Assembly (NCBI GenBank): GCA_017450605.1
Contig: JAFSTG010000088.1
Coordinates: 1-33,819 of the forward strand
Direction: 5' to 3'
Source of the DNA: Paludibacteraceae bacterium
GTDB lineage: Bacteria; Bacteroidota; Bacteroidia; Bacteroidales; Paludibacteraceae
Length of the DNA stretch: 33,819 nucleotides
Both the position numbers and the translations under genes were made by a program. Positions 17,684 to 26,803 of the stretch are shown here, piece after piece. The notes below the pieces were generated by a model. It was given only the letters and a program-made list of their open reading frames with translations. It made no database searches and had not been told where the DNA came from. Position 1 is the first letter of the stretch, and every line of letters begins with the position of its first letter.

Positions 17684-20548
17684 TTATCTGAACATTGGCG
17701 GAGGACCTTGTGGAATGCGGTTTGGTTTGCTGCCTCCCTCTACCATTTCTTGCATGAATGCTGCCCTACCCTTCGCTTTCATATCGCCCATTCGGTTGAG
17801 TCGATAAGAGAAAGTAAGCATGAAATACGTGGGCAGACTATTGAATTTCTGATACTGAACATAGTTTTCGCCTACCACTTGCACTATATTCTTCTTCTGG
17901 TTGAGAATGTCGTAAACGTTAAGAGCCAAGCTGGCTGCACCCCACGACTTCGTTACCGAAGCATTCCACATCAACTCGTTTACATCGCTCAGTTTGTAAC
18001 CATATCGCGCGGTGTAACCTATGTCGGTTGCTATCTCCCAACTCTTAGGCAGGTGGAAAGTGAGGTCGCCCGTAACCGACCAGTTAAACACGTTGCTCAG
18101 ACTGGCAGCATTGAGGTTGTTCTGCGTGCGCGAATAGGTGAACGTACCCTTTGCGCCAACATCCACTATTTTGTGCGTCAGACGAAGAGTCAACTCTTCT
18201 GAGGCCCGCAAGTTGCCGGTGCGACTTTCGCTACCAAGCATCCACGTATTGTTCTCGATCATAGAAGCAATCTGAGCAGCCGTAGTCTCACGAGAGATAT
18301 AAGCAATACACTGATTATAACTCAGCGAGGTGCGGGTATGGAATTGCATTAGTTTGTTGGCAAACGGAGTGTTAAACATAAAATCGCCACTCAGCGACCA
18401 AGGCAGAGCCTGCGCATTGACCGTCTGCTGATAGAGTTTTCCGGTCTCATCGTAGATGCTGTTGTTAACAAGTGCATCTTTGGTAAGAGTACCATGCAAA
18501 CCGGTCATTATGCTCGACATCTTATCTTGGTTATACTTGGAATACATAAGATGCAGAGTATGTGCAAAAGCAGGAACAAGATTCAGATTACCCACCCTTT
18601 CGTTCATAGCGTTTGAGTTGTCTTTCACCGGTTCCATCTGAGTGATGGTAGGTTGATTGGTGCGACCACGATAACGGATACGTGCAAACTCTTTCTTGCC
18701 GAAGTTATAACGGAAGGTAACATTGGGCGATACATTAAACACCGAAATCATAGTATCGCGAAGCAATCCGTTGCCGTAGGTTGTAGTGCTGAGCGTCTGC
18801 GACGGATTAAAGCGAACACCTGCAGTGAAATCGAAACTTTGTTTCACCCAACGGTAGTTAAGTTCAAGCGACTCATCAAAGAATATACTCTTCAGAGAGT
18901 TGGAATATTCAGTATCGAGATTAGTGCGAGCACTATCTGCAAACTGATTCTTGGTTGACCAACGGTTAGTGCCGGCGAAAGTTAACACTGTTTCTATGAA
19001 ATGATTAGTCTTGTAAATCGGCTCGACATAAGAGGTGCGCAAACGGTAAGTAAGCGAGTTCTGCAACTTATCCGTCCATTGGTTAACAGGTGCAATAGAA
19101 GTTTCTGTGTAGGAAATATTATCCGACTTGTTATGCGAGTCGCCCACCGAGTTGCTGAATGTGGTGTAAGCGTTAAGGGTGAGTGTACGACCCGGTTTAA
19201 GGAACTTATGACTATATATCAGGCGCAGATTGGCTCCTATCTCTTTTGTCAGACCGGTATTATTCTGCAAACCTATAGTCGTAGTGTCGCCGTTAGTGAA
19301 ATAATCGTAGGCACGATAGGTGTTGTTACGCGAATTGGAATACGATATCTCCGGTTTTATGATAAGCGAGTTGAGTGTATCTATTTTCCATTCAAACTCA
19401 AGTCTTGTGCGAACGTCCCACGTGTTTGATATCTTCGACGAAGAGTCGTTCTGATTATATGTAAACTCGTCGGTCCATTGCTCCTTCTCACTCTTTGTTC
19501 GGGTGTCGTTATACGAATGTGTAAACTGCGCATCGCCACCAAACACCCAACCGTTTTTTCCGGCTATATTAGTGTTCACACCAATGTTTTCAGCCCAAGT
19601 GATGCCGGAATTGTCTTGTGCCCAGAAACCACGACCTCTGCCGGTGCGTAACTGGTTAGTATTATTGGCTCCACCAATAATGGTTGTCTGACTCTCGCCC
19701 GACAGAATATTCATGAACAGCGACCCATTATAACGGAAATCTTCGCTCATGAAATTCTTATTATAGTCGAACCACTTGTTGTTGTCGGCCAACATATCAG
19801 CACCAAGTCCGCCGGTGATATTGCTAAAAAGACCTTTTTTTCGGTCTTCTTTGAGTCTGAGGTTGATGATACGCTCGGTGTCGTCATCCTCAAACCCCGT
19901 GAGTTTTGCCATATCGGATTTCTCGTCGATAACCTGTATTTTATCAATCATCTCGGCAGGGATATTCTTAGTAGCTGCCTGCACATCGTCGCCGAAGAAT
20001 TTCTTACCATCGATTCTTATTCCCTTTATCGACTCGCCGTTGACGGTTACATTTCCTTCTTTGTCAACCTCTACACCCGACATTTTCTTTAGCAGTTCTT
20101 CGACCGTAGCATTCTCGCTCACCTTGTAAGCCGCTGTGTTATATTCGAGAGTATCACCCTTAACGGTCATCTCTGCAGCCTTACCTGTTATCTCAACCTC
20201 CCCCAGATGCTGCACCATTTCCTGCAAACGTATAGTCTTAAGGCTAAGGTCTTTATCTCTAACCGTTATAGATACCGAATGCTCTTTAAATCCAACACTC
20301 GAAATAACAAGTCGGTAGTTACCGTTCTTAAGACTTGCAATCTGAAACTTGCCATCGTAATCTGTTTGTGCTCCGGTTACCATAACCGAATCGCTCCAAA
20401 CATTATCTACCGGAGCAAACACACGCACTGCCGCCATTTCAACAGGTTGCGACGACTCAGCACTAACCACAGAACCGCTAACCGAGTATTGAGCAAAAAG
20501 TGAAGATAACGAAAGCGATAGCAGCAAACTCAAAAAAATCATATACAT
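17684..20548 (-). CDS. TonB-receptor-like outer-membrane beta-barrel protein
   Basis: 954 residues from the ATG at 20548; the frame extends to a TTG at 20575, but starting there would place a polar stretch before the signal peptide. Signal peptide (MYMIFLSLLLSLSLSSLFAQ), then a carboxypeptidase-regulatory-like beta-sandwich (about 22-105, with GKFQIASLKNGNYRLVIS). A plug-like domain follows (about 105-220, with VNGESIKGIRIDGKKFFGDD) and then a long barrel with alternating aromatic strands. The C-terminus is Pro-rich (QGPPPMFR) and lacks the canonical terminal aromatic strand ending. No SusD-like lipoprotein gene is adjacent, so this is not a standard polysaccharide-utilisation pair. It fits the outer-membrane beta-barrel family 3 type common in Bacteroidota. 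The ligand is unknown. Confidence 0.88.
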   Translation of the reverse strand: MYMIFLSLLLSLSLSSLFAQYSVSGSVVSAESSQPVEMAAVRVFAPVDNVWSDSVMVTGAQTDYDGKFQIASLKNGNYRLVISSVGFKEHSVSITVRDKDLSLKTIRLQEMVQHLGEVEITGKAAEMTVKGDTLEYNTAAYKVSENATVEELLKKMSGVEVDKEGNVTVNGESIKGIRIDGKKFFGDDVQAATKNIPAEMIDKIQVIDEKSDMAKLTGFEDDDTERIINLRLKEDRKKGLFSNITGGLGADMLADNNKWFDYNKNFMSEDFRYNGSLFMNILSGESQTTIIGGANNTNQLRTGRGRGFWAQDNSGITWAENIGVNTNIAGKNGWVFGGDAQFTHSYNDTRTKSEKEQWTDEFTYNQNDSSSKISNTWDVRTRLEFEWKIDTLNSLIIKPEISYSNSRNNTYRAYDYFTNGDTTTIGLQNNTGLTKEIGANLRLIYSHKFLKPGRTLTLNAYTTFSNSVGDSHNKSDNISYTETSIAPVNQWTDKLQNSLTYRLRTSYVEPIYKTNHFIETVLTFAGTNRWSTKNQFADSARTNLDTEYSNSLKSIFFDESLELNYRWVKQSFDFTAGVRFNPSQTLSTTTYGNGLLRDTMISVFNVSPNVTFRYNFGKKEFARIRYRGRTNQPTITQMEPVKDNSNAMNERVGNLNLVPAFAHTLHLMYSKYNQDKMSSIMTGLHGTLTKDALVNNSIYDETGKLYQQTVNAQALPWSLSGDFMFNTPFANKLMQFHTRTSLSYNQCIAYISRETTAAQIASMIENNTWMLGSESRTGNLRASEELTLRLTHKIVDVGAKGTFTYSRTQNNLNAASLSNVFNWSVTGDLTFHLPKSWEIATDIGYTARYGYKLSDVNELMWNASVTKSWGAASLALNVYDILNQKKNIVQVVGENYVQYQKFNSLPTYFMLTFSYRLNRMGDMKAKGRAAFMQEMVEGGSKPNRIPQGPPPMFR

Positions 20549-20744
20549 AAAATTGTAATATTTTTCGGCTATCAACAGAGCAAATATTGTGCCAAATTCA
20601 ACTGTTTACCACGTAAATAGTAGTTTTTCACCACGTAGAGACCAAGCCCTGCCTCGTCTCTAAACAATCTGTTTTCTCCGAACCTATTGTGTCGTCTGCA
20701 TGAAAATTCATCATCTAACACGAATAGCATTTTTACGAGAATAG

Positions 20745-22730
20745 TTACTTTATCTTTTTGAGCAATTCGATTATTCTGTCGCCAAGGGCTGACTTACGGT
20801 CGATATGAGCTAATATCTCTTGCACGGTACTGTTACTCTCGAAAGTGCCTCTAACGTTCTCGAAGTCGAGCATACGCTGTTCTTGGTCGCCGTCGATACC
20901 GAAACCTGTTTGGGCATTGAGGCTGAACTCTTTCTTCGCATCGGCATATATCAGTCTGTCGAGTTTAATGACCGACTCCTTCCATTGCAGCACAGTATTG
21001 GTTATCTGTTCGGTCGTCACTTCGCGATATGTGCACCCCCATACCTGCTCGAGATGCTCGAGAGCCCATGTCCACTCGTAAGAATAGTAGGCAGAGTGCA
21101 TCTCGACAAAGCGTTGTTGAATAGTATCCAAGTTATTGATGCGTTTGGCCTCAATATCGTCCATCAGCCTGATGATTTCCGACTTGGGTGCTATCAGGCT
21201 TCCGCAGTCGATCCACTCACCCGAACCAATATTAGAGTCCGGTTTAAGCACATGGCGAAGTTCTTCTATGCTTTTGAACCCCGGATTCTTCTCGAGGCGT
21301 GAGATGAGCGAGTTGCCGAGGAACTTAGCTATGCCGATAGTGTAATATTCGATACCTTTGTTGAGCGAACTTTGTCGAATACGGCAGTTATTGTAGCAGT
21401 ATTCCTCCGACGTCTCGCCGCTCAGGCGGCGTATCTGCTGAAGTATCAGCCTACCCTGCCACATCTTCTGTATTGTATAAGGCGAGAGCAGGTTGAAGTT
21501 TATCTGGTCTAACTTATCGGGGTCGCGCCGGTTATCACGCTTGGGCCACTTCTGTGCGTCGCGGATAGTGCCGACCGAGCGCAGGTTGACACCAGGCACA
21601 AGATAACTCTCTGTGGCGTTTTCTATCAGGTAAGAGAACGGCAACTCGCTGGTGTCGGAATGTTTTGAATGCCGCCCCATAACCAACGTAAAGGCTCCCA
21701 CCTTTGCAGGCCAGAGCAGATAAGAGTCGGAAGTGGTCTTAGCTCCGCGCTCTGCCACACCTTGATGGATAGGACCTAACTTATACATGTGGTTCGACTG
21801 GTTGCTGCCCGAACCTGCGTTCAGGAACGAGAACATACCGGCTATCAGTAGTGTTGACTTATGGTGGGTGACGGTGTATGGTCCGGCAAATATGGCTGTG
21901 CCTTCGCCGTGCATACCCTGGCAGTTGCTGAAAAACAGCGAGTCGAGAGCCGAATAATGCTTGCCGAAGATACAACCCTGTCCGACGAAGCAACGCGAGA
22001 TGAGTGTACTATCCGATATCTCTGTTCCCGACGAGATGATGAAGTCGTTGCATTTCACACCCGACCCCAACTTCACCGGCGCCCACTTGTTGCTGTTTAT
22101 CGAACCGTTTTTGAGCACCGACACTCCTATCACCTGAGCGCAGTCGCCTATGCGTACATTCTTGATGCTGCCGCAGTTAAGTATCCTGACGTTTTCGCCT
22201 ATCACACCTGTCTCCGACTCTTGCCGACGAGCATAGTCGTCAATCATCCGATGTAGTTGCTCGAGCGTCTGCGGGCGATGCCGATACAGAGTCATTATAT
22301 AAGCAAGGTGCGCCGACATGCGGTCGTAGATAGGTATCTCGCGTCCGCCCCCTTCATTCATCACAGGCACGCATACGCCATTGCCAAAGCGTGTGGCGCC
22401 GTCAACGAGTATGGCATTGACATTTTCGATACATGTCCCGTTGCCTATCTTATAGTTGGCTATATAGTTGTGGACATTATAGATACGCACGTTGTCGCCT
22501 ACCTCAACGTTATGCAGCGTAGCATGCTGTACTCCCGAGTGCACGGGCAGGCCTCCTGGCAACACATACTCAGAACTGAAAACGCCGAGCCGCACCCTAC
22601 CGGAGAAGCGGACATCGCTGACATATTCGGTGCTAAAGCCTTCTTTCACCTCTATGAGTTGCCAATCTTGTGCATGGCAGCCTTGACGCTGCAAAGCAGC
22701 CACCTCTTCTGATGTTAACTTGCGATACAT
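20745..22730 (-). CDS. DUF4954-like protein with left-handed beta-helix
   Basis: 661 residues, cytoplasmic (no signal peptide). The first 370 residues carry imperfect hexapeptide repeats of the left-handed beta-helix type (e.g. VEVGDNVRIYNVHNYIANYKIGN given in part as VGDNVRIYNV and YKIGNG; also VIGENVRILN, VKLGSGVKCN, ISSGTEISDS), as in GlmU or UDP-GlcNAc acyltransferases. The C-terminal 290 residues are mainly helical. Length and architecture match the conserved Bacteroidota family annotated DUF4954, which I recognise from memory. A nucleotide-sugar or acyl-transfer role is suggested only by the fold. The gene has its own promoter and lies 196 bp upstream of the barrel gene on the same strand. 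Confidence 0.85.
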   Translation of the reverse strand: MYRKLTSEEVAALQRQGCHAQDWQLIEVKEGFSTEYVSDVRFSGRVRLGVFSSEYVLPGGLPVHSGVQHATLHNVEVGDNVRIYNVHNYIANYKIGNGTCIENVNAILVDGATRFGNGVCVPVMNEGGGREIPIYDRMSAHLAYIMTLYRHRPQTLEQLHRMIDDYARRQESETGVIGENVRILNCGSIKNVRIGDCAQVIGVSVLKNGSINSNKWAPVKLGSGVKCNDFIISSGTEISDSTLISRCFVGQGCIFGKHYSALDSLFFSNCQGMHGEGTAIFAGPYTVTHHKSTLLIAGMFSFLNAGSGSNQSNHMYKLGPIHQGVAERGAKTTSDSYLLWPAKVGAFTLVMGRHSKHSDTSELPFSYLIENATESYLVPGVNLRSVGTIRDAQKWPKRDNRRDPDKLDQINFNLLSPYTIQKMWQGRLILQQIRRLSGETSEEYCYNNCRIRQSSLNKGIEYYTIGIAKFLGNSLISRLEKNPGFKSIEELRHVLKPDSNIGSGEWIDCGSLIAPKSEIIRLMDDIEAKRINNLDTIQQRFVEMHSAYYSYEWTWALEHLEQVWGCTYREVTTEQITNTVLQWKESVIKLDRLIYADAKKEFSLNAQTGFGIDGDQEQRMLDFENVRGTFESNSTVQEILAHIDRKSALGDRIIELLKKIK

Positions 22731-22894
22731 GTTTTATCAGATATTTGTATTTAACGGGGAGCGCCAATTTCTTTTCTGCGCTTTGCTTCGAACAATCGTA
22801 AACGTGGTAATTAGCAGCATACTGAAGTGCATGTGCATGGGTAATATCACATTTTAGACATGTTTATTGAACCACAAAATAACATTTGCGGTCG

Positions 22895-22927
22895 CAAAAG
22901 TACTATTTTTTCCCTTTTATATGCAAG
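22895..22927 (-). promoter_or_regulatory. Promoter for the DUF4954-like gene
   Basis: Minus strand: CTTG (22924-22927), a 21-bp spacer and TACTTTTG (22895-22902), with an exact -7 box. The transcript would start near 22889, leaving an untranslated leader of about 160 nt before the ATG at 22730. Confidence 0.55.
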
Positions 22928-23382
22928 TTTTAGTACAAAAAAGTTGCCATAAAGATTCAATAACAAATGCGACTTGGGAAGCGACCATCTTGGTTGCGGT
23001 ATTCTGAAGTCGAATAGTAGGCAACGATAAAAAACTAACGCACGATGTAACAATCGGAAAGGATAGTATCGGTTTACAAACTATGTAAAAATGTAAAAAT
23101 GCAAAAATGTGGGTTGGTTGTGGGTTGGTTGTGGGTTGGTTGTGGGTTGGATATAGGTGGTTGTTTGCTATTTTACATTATTTCACAAATTTGAACGGAA
23201 TATGTGTTTTAGGATTTTCGATATTTGAATATTTTTTTGTGAAAAATGGAATAAAAATTTTAAAAATCGGTATATGGAGTATAAAAAATCTGGGTAAACC
23301 GAAAAATGAATTTTGGGGTAAAGGGGGATTAAACGCAGCACCTGATGGCATATTGCGATGTGAGCACAGGAGGGGTTATGAG
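22928..23382. other. Non-coding gap between DUF4954-like gene and tsf
   Basis: No convincing gene. One 105-codon frame at 23107 starts inside the tandem repeat and has repetitive, non-protein-like sequence. The gap holds the AT-rich and G-rich tandem repeats at 23083-23150, otherwise AT-rich spacer. Confidence 0.6.
23083..23150 (+). repeat. Back-to-back tandem repeats, ATGYAAAA then GTGGGTTGGTT
   Basis: Three 8-bp copies of ATGTAAAA/ATGCAAAA (23083-23106) run directly into 3.8 copies of the 11-bp unit GTGGGTTGGTT (23109-23150). The second array contains four GGG runs with 8-nt spacers and many GG pairs, so the + strand could fold into a G-quadruplex (two-layer most likely). It lies outside genes. 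Confidence 0.9.
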
Positions 23383-23423
23383 ACAATAAAACAATCAGAG
23401 CCGCGGCAATTGCCGCAGCTCTG
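23383..23423 (-). terminator. Intrinsic terminator after tsf
   Basis: Minus strand: CAGAGC...GCTCTG arms around a palindromic GCGGCAATTGCCGC core (23396-23423), followed by a T-rich tail (ATTGTTTTATTGT). It begins 32 bp past the tsf stop codon and closes the ribosomal block. Confidence 0.9.
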
Positions 23424-23454
23424 AATATGCAATCCATGCATTATGCGTGGTCGA

Positions 23455-24444
23455 TTACTCTTGGTTGAGAGTAACACGTTTGAAATCAACAACGGTAATG
23501 CCGGCTTTCTTGAGTACGTCTTTAACCAACTCTTTCTCTTCCGACATAACATAAACCTGTTCAACGAGAGTTGATTCCTTTAGGAATTTCTGCAGACGAC
23601 CTTGTGCTATCATCTCCACTTTCTTCTCGTTGATGTTCTTAGCAGCCTCAGCAGGAACATTAGCACGAATATCGCGAGCCACCTGTGCCTGTTCAGGTGT
23701 AAGCCAACCCTTAGCCATGTTGCTTTCGATATGGTCGTCGGAATCAGCATGAGCGGGGTTCAAACCTGCTTTACGTAAAGCATTCTCAATAGCCTTGTTT
23801 ATCTCGTCTTGTTTGGTCTTCTCGACAGCGACTGAGAGTTCACGCTCTTTAACCTGTGCAGGAACATGGTCGGCATCGATAGCAATAGGCGACATAGCAG
23901 CTACCTGCATCGAGATACCATGAACGGTATCGTGGTCGGCCTCTGCCTGAGCCACAGCTACAAGCGACGACAGTTTATTGCCAAGGTGATTATAAGCGTC
24001 AACTTTGGGAGCACGTAGGAAGGCGTAATCGCTCAGTTCCATTTTCTCGCCGGTAACGCCTGAACGCTCGGTTACCCAATCGGCAAGTGTTCTGCCATCA
24101 ACAACCTCAGCCTTGAGAGCCTCGAGGTCGGCAGGTTTGCGGTCCATAGCCACGTCAAGGATGCGTTTCACAAGAGCAACGAAGTCGGCATTCTTAGCCA
24201 CGAAGTCGGTCTCGCACTTTACAGCTACGATAGCGCCAAAGCCATCTTGAGCCTTTGCAAGTACACAACCTTCAGACGCCTCGCGGTCGCTACGTTTAGC
24301 AGCAATAGCCTGACCACGCTTACGCAACAAGTCTTTTGCTACTTCGAAATCGCCGTTTGCCTCTTCCAAAGCTTTCTTAACATCCATCATTCCTGCGCCG
24401 GTGATATCGCGCAGTTTCTTTATATCTGCAAGTGTTACAGCCAT
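23455..24444 (-). CDS. tsf: Translation elongation factor Ts
   Basis: 329 residues. EF-Ts exchanges GDP for GTP on EF-Tu. The start is the ATG at 24444, giving the family N-terminus MAVTLADIKKLRDITGAGMM; an upstream in-frame ATG at 24483 would add 13 residues overlapping the spacer and is unlikely. The N-terminal UBA-like part has the characteristic TGAGMMDVKKALEEANGD. The next segment, AVKCETDFVAKN (residues about 74-85), contains the TDFV motif that contacts EF-Tu. It follows rpsB by 42 bp, the usual bacterial order, and ends before a strong terminator. Confidence 0.97.
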   Translation of the reverse strand: MAVTLADIKKLRDITGAGMMDVKKALEEANGDFEVAKDLLRKRGQAIAAKRSDREASEGCVLAKAQDGFGAIVAVKCETDFVAKNADFVALVKRILDVAMDRKPADLEALKAEVVDGRTLADWVTERSGVTGEKMELSDYAFLRAPKVDAYNHLGNKLSSLVAVAQAEADHDTVHGISMQVAAMSPIAIDADHVPAQVKERELSVAVEKTKQDEINKAIENALRKAGLNPAHADSDDHIESNMAKGWLTPEQAQVARDIRANVPAEAAKNINEKKVEMIAQGRLQKFLKESTLVEQVYVMSEEKELVKDVLKKAGITVVDFKRVTLNQE

Positions 24445-24486
24445 AATTATTGATTTTTTTAAGGTATTTGTAAAATTCTGCACTGA

Positions 24487-25326
24487 TTACTCAGCCTCAG
24501 CCTCTGTTTTCTCTTCTGCAGGAGCAGCTTCTTCTGATTTGTCTTTCGGAGCCGACTTGCGGATGCGCTGACGACGCTCGCGTGGTGCGGGAGCCTCTTC
24601 ATCAGCCTGAGCCTGAGCAGCTTCTTCGTCGGCACGCTCTACCTTGCGCTCTTCGAGTCCTTCTTTTATTGCTTCGCATACAGCGTTAACAATAACCTCA
24701 ATCGACTTTGTAGCATCGTCGTTAGCAGGAAGAACGAAATCGATATGTGTAGGGTCGCTGTTGGTGTCAACTATACCGAAAACAGGTATTCCCAAGCGCT
24801 GAGCCTCGGCCACAGCAATATGCTCTTTCATCACGTCAACAACGAAAAGGGCAGAAGGCAGACGAGTAAGGTCAGCTATCGAACCGAGGTTCTTCTCAAG
24901 TTTCTCGCGCTGACGGGTAATCTGCAAACGCTCACGCTTCGACATATTATCGAAAGTACCGTCGGTAGCCATCTTGTCGATGGTTGACATCTTCTTAACA
25001 GCCTTGCGGATGGTGGGGAAGTTGGTAAGCATACCACCTGCCCAACGCTCGGTAATATTAGGAAGACCTATCTCTTTAGCGTGTGAGGCAACTACTTCCT
25101 GACCTTGTTTCTTAGTTGCTACGAAAAGAATACGACGACCTGATTTAGCGATAGCCTTCAGAGCTTCAGCTGCTTCGTCGATTTTAACAACGGTCTTGTT
25201 CAGATCGATGATGTGAATACCATTGCGCTCCATGAAGATATAAGGAGCCATGGCGGGATTCCATTTGCGCTTGAGGTGACCGAAATGGCAACCGGCATCA
25301 AGCAATTGATCAAAATTAGTTCTCAT
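24487..25326 (-). CDS. rpsB: Small-subunit ribosomal protein S2
   Basis: 279 residues. The N-terminus (MRTNFDQLLDAGCHFGHLKR) and the WNPAMAPYIF segment are signature S2 sequence. The core ends near residue 225. The last 50 residues form a low-complexity Glu/Ala-rich extension with a basic patch (RERRQRIRKSAPK), longer than E. coli S2 and usual for Bacteroidota. No close promoter match was found upstream, so it is probably transcribed through from rplM-rpsI across the 386-bp gap holding the hairpin at 25636. Confidence 0.97.
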   Translation of the reverse strand: MRTNFDQLLDAGCHFGHLKRKWNPAMAPYIFMERNGIHIIDLNKTVVKIDEAAEALKAIAKSGRRILFVATKKQGQEVVASHAKEIGLPNITERWAGGMLTNFPTIRKAVKKMSTIDKMATDGTFDNMSKRERLQITRQREKLEKNLGSIADLTRLPSALFVVDVMKEHIAVAEAQRLGIPVFGIVDTNSDPTHIDFVLPANDDATKSIEVIVNAVCEAIKEGLEERKVERADEEAAQAQADEEAPAPRERRQRIRKSAPKDKSEEAAPAEEKTEAEAE

Positions 25327-25712
25327 GTTTGTTTTTTGTTTAATTGATTTGTTTGTTATTTATAATCTTAATCTTGGTTCACTCTTTCACAAAACAGCTT
25401 TCAAGTTTACGATGGTTCAATTTGAATAATTTGACGAAATTATTATTTTTTTAAGACACAGATGTAACGGATTTAGCAGATTAATGAATAATTCATTGCT
25501 AATTCATTACAATTTGTGTAAAGAAAAAAACAATAAAATTATAAAGAACTAATCGTTAATTATTCGTAAATAGCAAGAATGAAACACCTGAAACTTTTGT
25601 TGCGTTTTGCAGGCGAGAACTGCCTTTTAGTAACCAAGACAACCGCGGGGTAGTCAAACAAGCCGAATCCCCGCAGTTTGTTGTGTCTTATGCAATTGCC
25701 AAGCTCAACCAA
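25327..25712 (-). other. Long rpsI-rpsB spacer / rpsB leader
   Basis: 386 bp without a gene in an otherwise compact operon. The part near rpsI holds the hairpin at 25636-25689; the rest is AT-rich with poly-T and poly-A tracts. No TAnnTTTG promoter was seen on the minus strand. Confidence 0.5.
25636..25689 (-). promoter_or_regulatory. Large hairpin between rpsI and rpsB
   Basis: Arms AAGACAAC (25636-25643) with GTTGTGTCTT (25680-25689, two-base bulge), and GCGGGG (25645-25650) with CCCCGC (25669-25674), close an 18-nt loop. No T-run follows on the minus strand, so it is more likely an RNA-stability, processing or autoregulatory (S2-type) structure than a terminator. Confidence 0.6.
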
Positions 25713-26099
25713 TTAACGTTTCGAGAATTGGAAGTGCTTACGAGCTTTAGGTTGACCGGCTTTCTTACGCTCAACTTCACGAGCATCACGAGTCATGAAA
25801 CCTTCAGCTTTCAGAGCGGGCTTGTCCTCGGGATTGATTTTCACCAATGCGCGAGCGATAGCAAGGCGCAAAGCCTCTGCCTGACCTTTGTAACCACCGC
25901 CGTCGAGATTAACCTTGATATCATACTTCTCAGCAACACCAAGTTTCTGGAGCGGTTGCTTAACTATATATTGAAGAATCGAAGAAGGAAAATAAACTTC
26001 CAAATCACGTTTGTTGATTGTTATCTTACCTTCACCTTCACTAACGAAAATGCGTGCAACAGCAGCTTTTCTTCTTCCTAAGGCATTTACTACTTCCAT
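25713..26099 (-). CDS. rpsI: Small-subunit ribosomal protein S9
   Basis: 128 residues, the full family length. S9 signatures include GRRKAAVARI (residues 8-17), the LDGGGYKGQAEALRLAIARAL segment seen in part as GGGYKGQAEA, and the conserved basic C-terminus ending FSKR, whose last Arg reaches the P-site tRNA. It lies 9 bp after rplM on the same transcript. Confidence 0.98.
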   Translation of the reverse strand: MEVVNALGRRKAAVARIFVSEGEGKITINKRDLEVYFPSSILQYIVKQPLQKLGVAEKYDIKVNLDGGGYKGQAEALRLAIARALVKINPEDKPALKAEGFMTRDAREVERKKAGQPKARKHFQFSKR

Positions 26100-26108
26100 T
26101 GTTCAATA

Positions 26109-26570
26109 TTATTTAAGTTGGTTGATATCTAATTGTTTGGGTTGTTGAGCCTGATGAGGATGCTCCTGTCCGGCATACACGTAGAGGTTCGAAATTATCT
26201 TGTTGCCAAGATGATTTTTCGGGAGCATACCTTTTACAACTTTTCTCAGAAGGAACTCAGGTCCTTTTGCCATAAGGTCGGCAGCTGTATATTCACGCTG
26301 ACCTCCGGGATAACCCGTATGACGAAGATATACACGACCAGTCATCTTATTGCCGGTGAGAACCACCTTGTCGGCATTGATAACGATTACATAGTCGCCA
26401 CAGTCCTGATTAGGAGTGAACGACGGTTTGTACTTGCCACGCAAGAGCTTGGCAACCTTGGTGCACAGACGACCCAGCACCTGACCTTCGGCGTCAACAA
26501 CTACCCACTGCTTCTGCTCGAGCGCAGCTTCTTTGCTCACCGATAAGGTTTTGTAACTTAAAGTATTCAC
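26109..26570 (-). CDS. rplM: Large-subunit ribosomal protein L13
   Basis: 153 residues from a GTG start at 26570, which yields the N-terminus (M)NTLSYKTLSV expected for Bacteroidota L13. The frame extends to an ATG at 26609, but the 13 extra residues (MMSVGLALNQIYT) are not L13-like and lie in the leader. Core motifs include QWVVVDAEGQVLGRL, LTGNKMTGRVYLRHTG and RKVVKGMLPKNHLG. It is first in the rplM-rpsI-rpsB-tsf block and has a long structured leader and a strong promoter. Confidence 0.95.
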   Translation of the reverse strand: MNTLSYKTLSVSKEAALEQKQWVVVDAEGQVLGRLCTKVAKLLRGKYKPSFTPNQDCGDYVIVINADKVVLTGNKMTGRVYLRHTGYPGGQREYTAADLMAKGPEFLLRKVVKGMLPKNHLGNKIISNLYVYAGQEHPHQAQQPKQLDINQLK

Positions 26571-26767
26571 TGTATAAATTTGATTTAGAGCCAACCCGAC
26601 AGACATCATTTACGCTCTGCTTGTTGTAGCCTCCGGCTATATGCATTATAACATTAAACTGCATCATGCATTACAAAGCCACTGCCCAGATTGACGATTA
26701 ATAATACGTTTCGGCGCATATACATGCACCGGCTTATCAGGTTTTTCGAAACTCTTCACCCGGAAAA
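26571..26767 (-). promoter_or_regulatory. Structured rplM leader, candidate ribosomal-protein autoregulator
   Basis: About 195 nt separate the predicted transcript start from the GTG. Near the 5' end is a perfect 8-bp stem (26712-26719 with 26724-26731, counting one G-T wobble on the RNA) and a 4-nt loop. Near 26630 is a short AGCC-GGA-GGCT hairpin. Such leaders commonly carry binding sites for L13 or S9. I cannot match it to a named RNA family. Confidence 0.5.
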
Positions 26768-26772
26768 GCGTG

Positions 26773-26803
26773 CAAAATTACAACATTTTATTTAATCTAC
26801 AAA
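26773..26803 (-). promoter_or_regulatory. Promoter for rplM-rpsI(-rpsB-tsf)
   Basis: Minus strand: TTTG (26800-26803), a 19-bp spacer and TAATTTTG (26773-26780), a full consensus match. The predicted start is near 26767. Confidence 0.75.

Noticed and set aside
23109..23150. CRISPR array
   Set aside because: The 11-bp unit repeats head to tail with no spacers and no cas gene nearby.
23107..23424. 105-codon frame as a gene
   Set aside because: Begins inside the tandem repeat, is repetitive at its start and runs into the tsf terminator.
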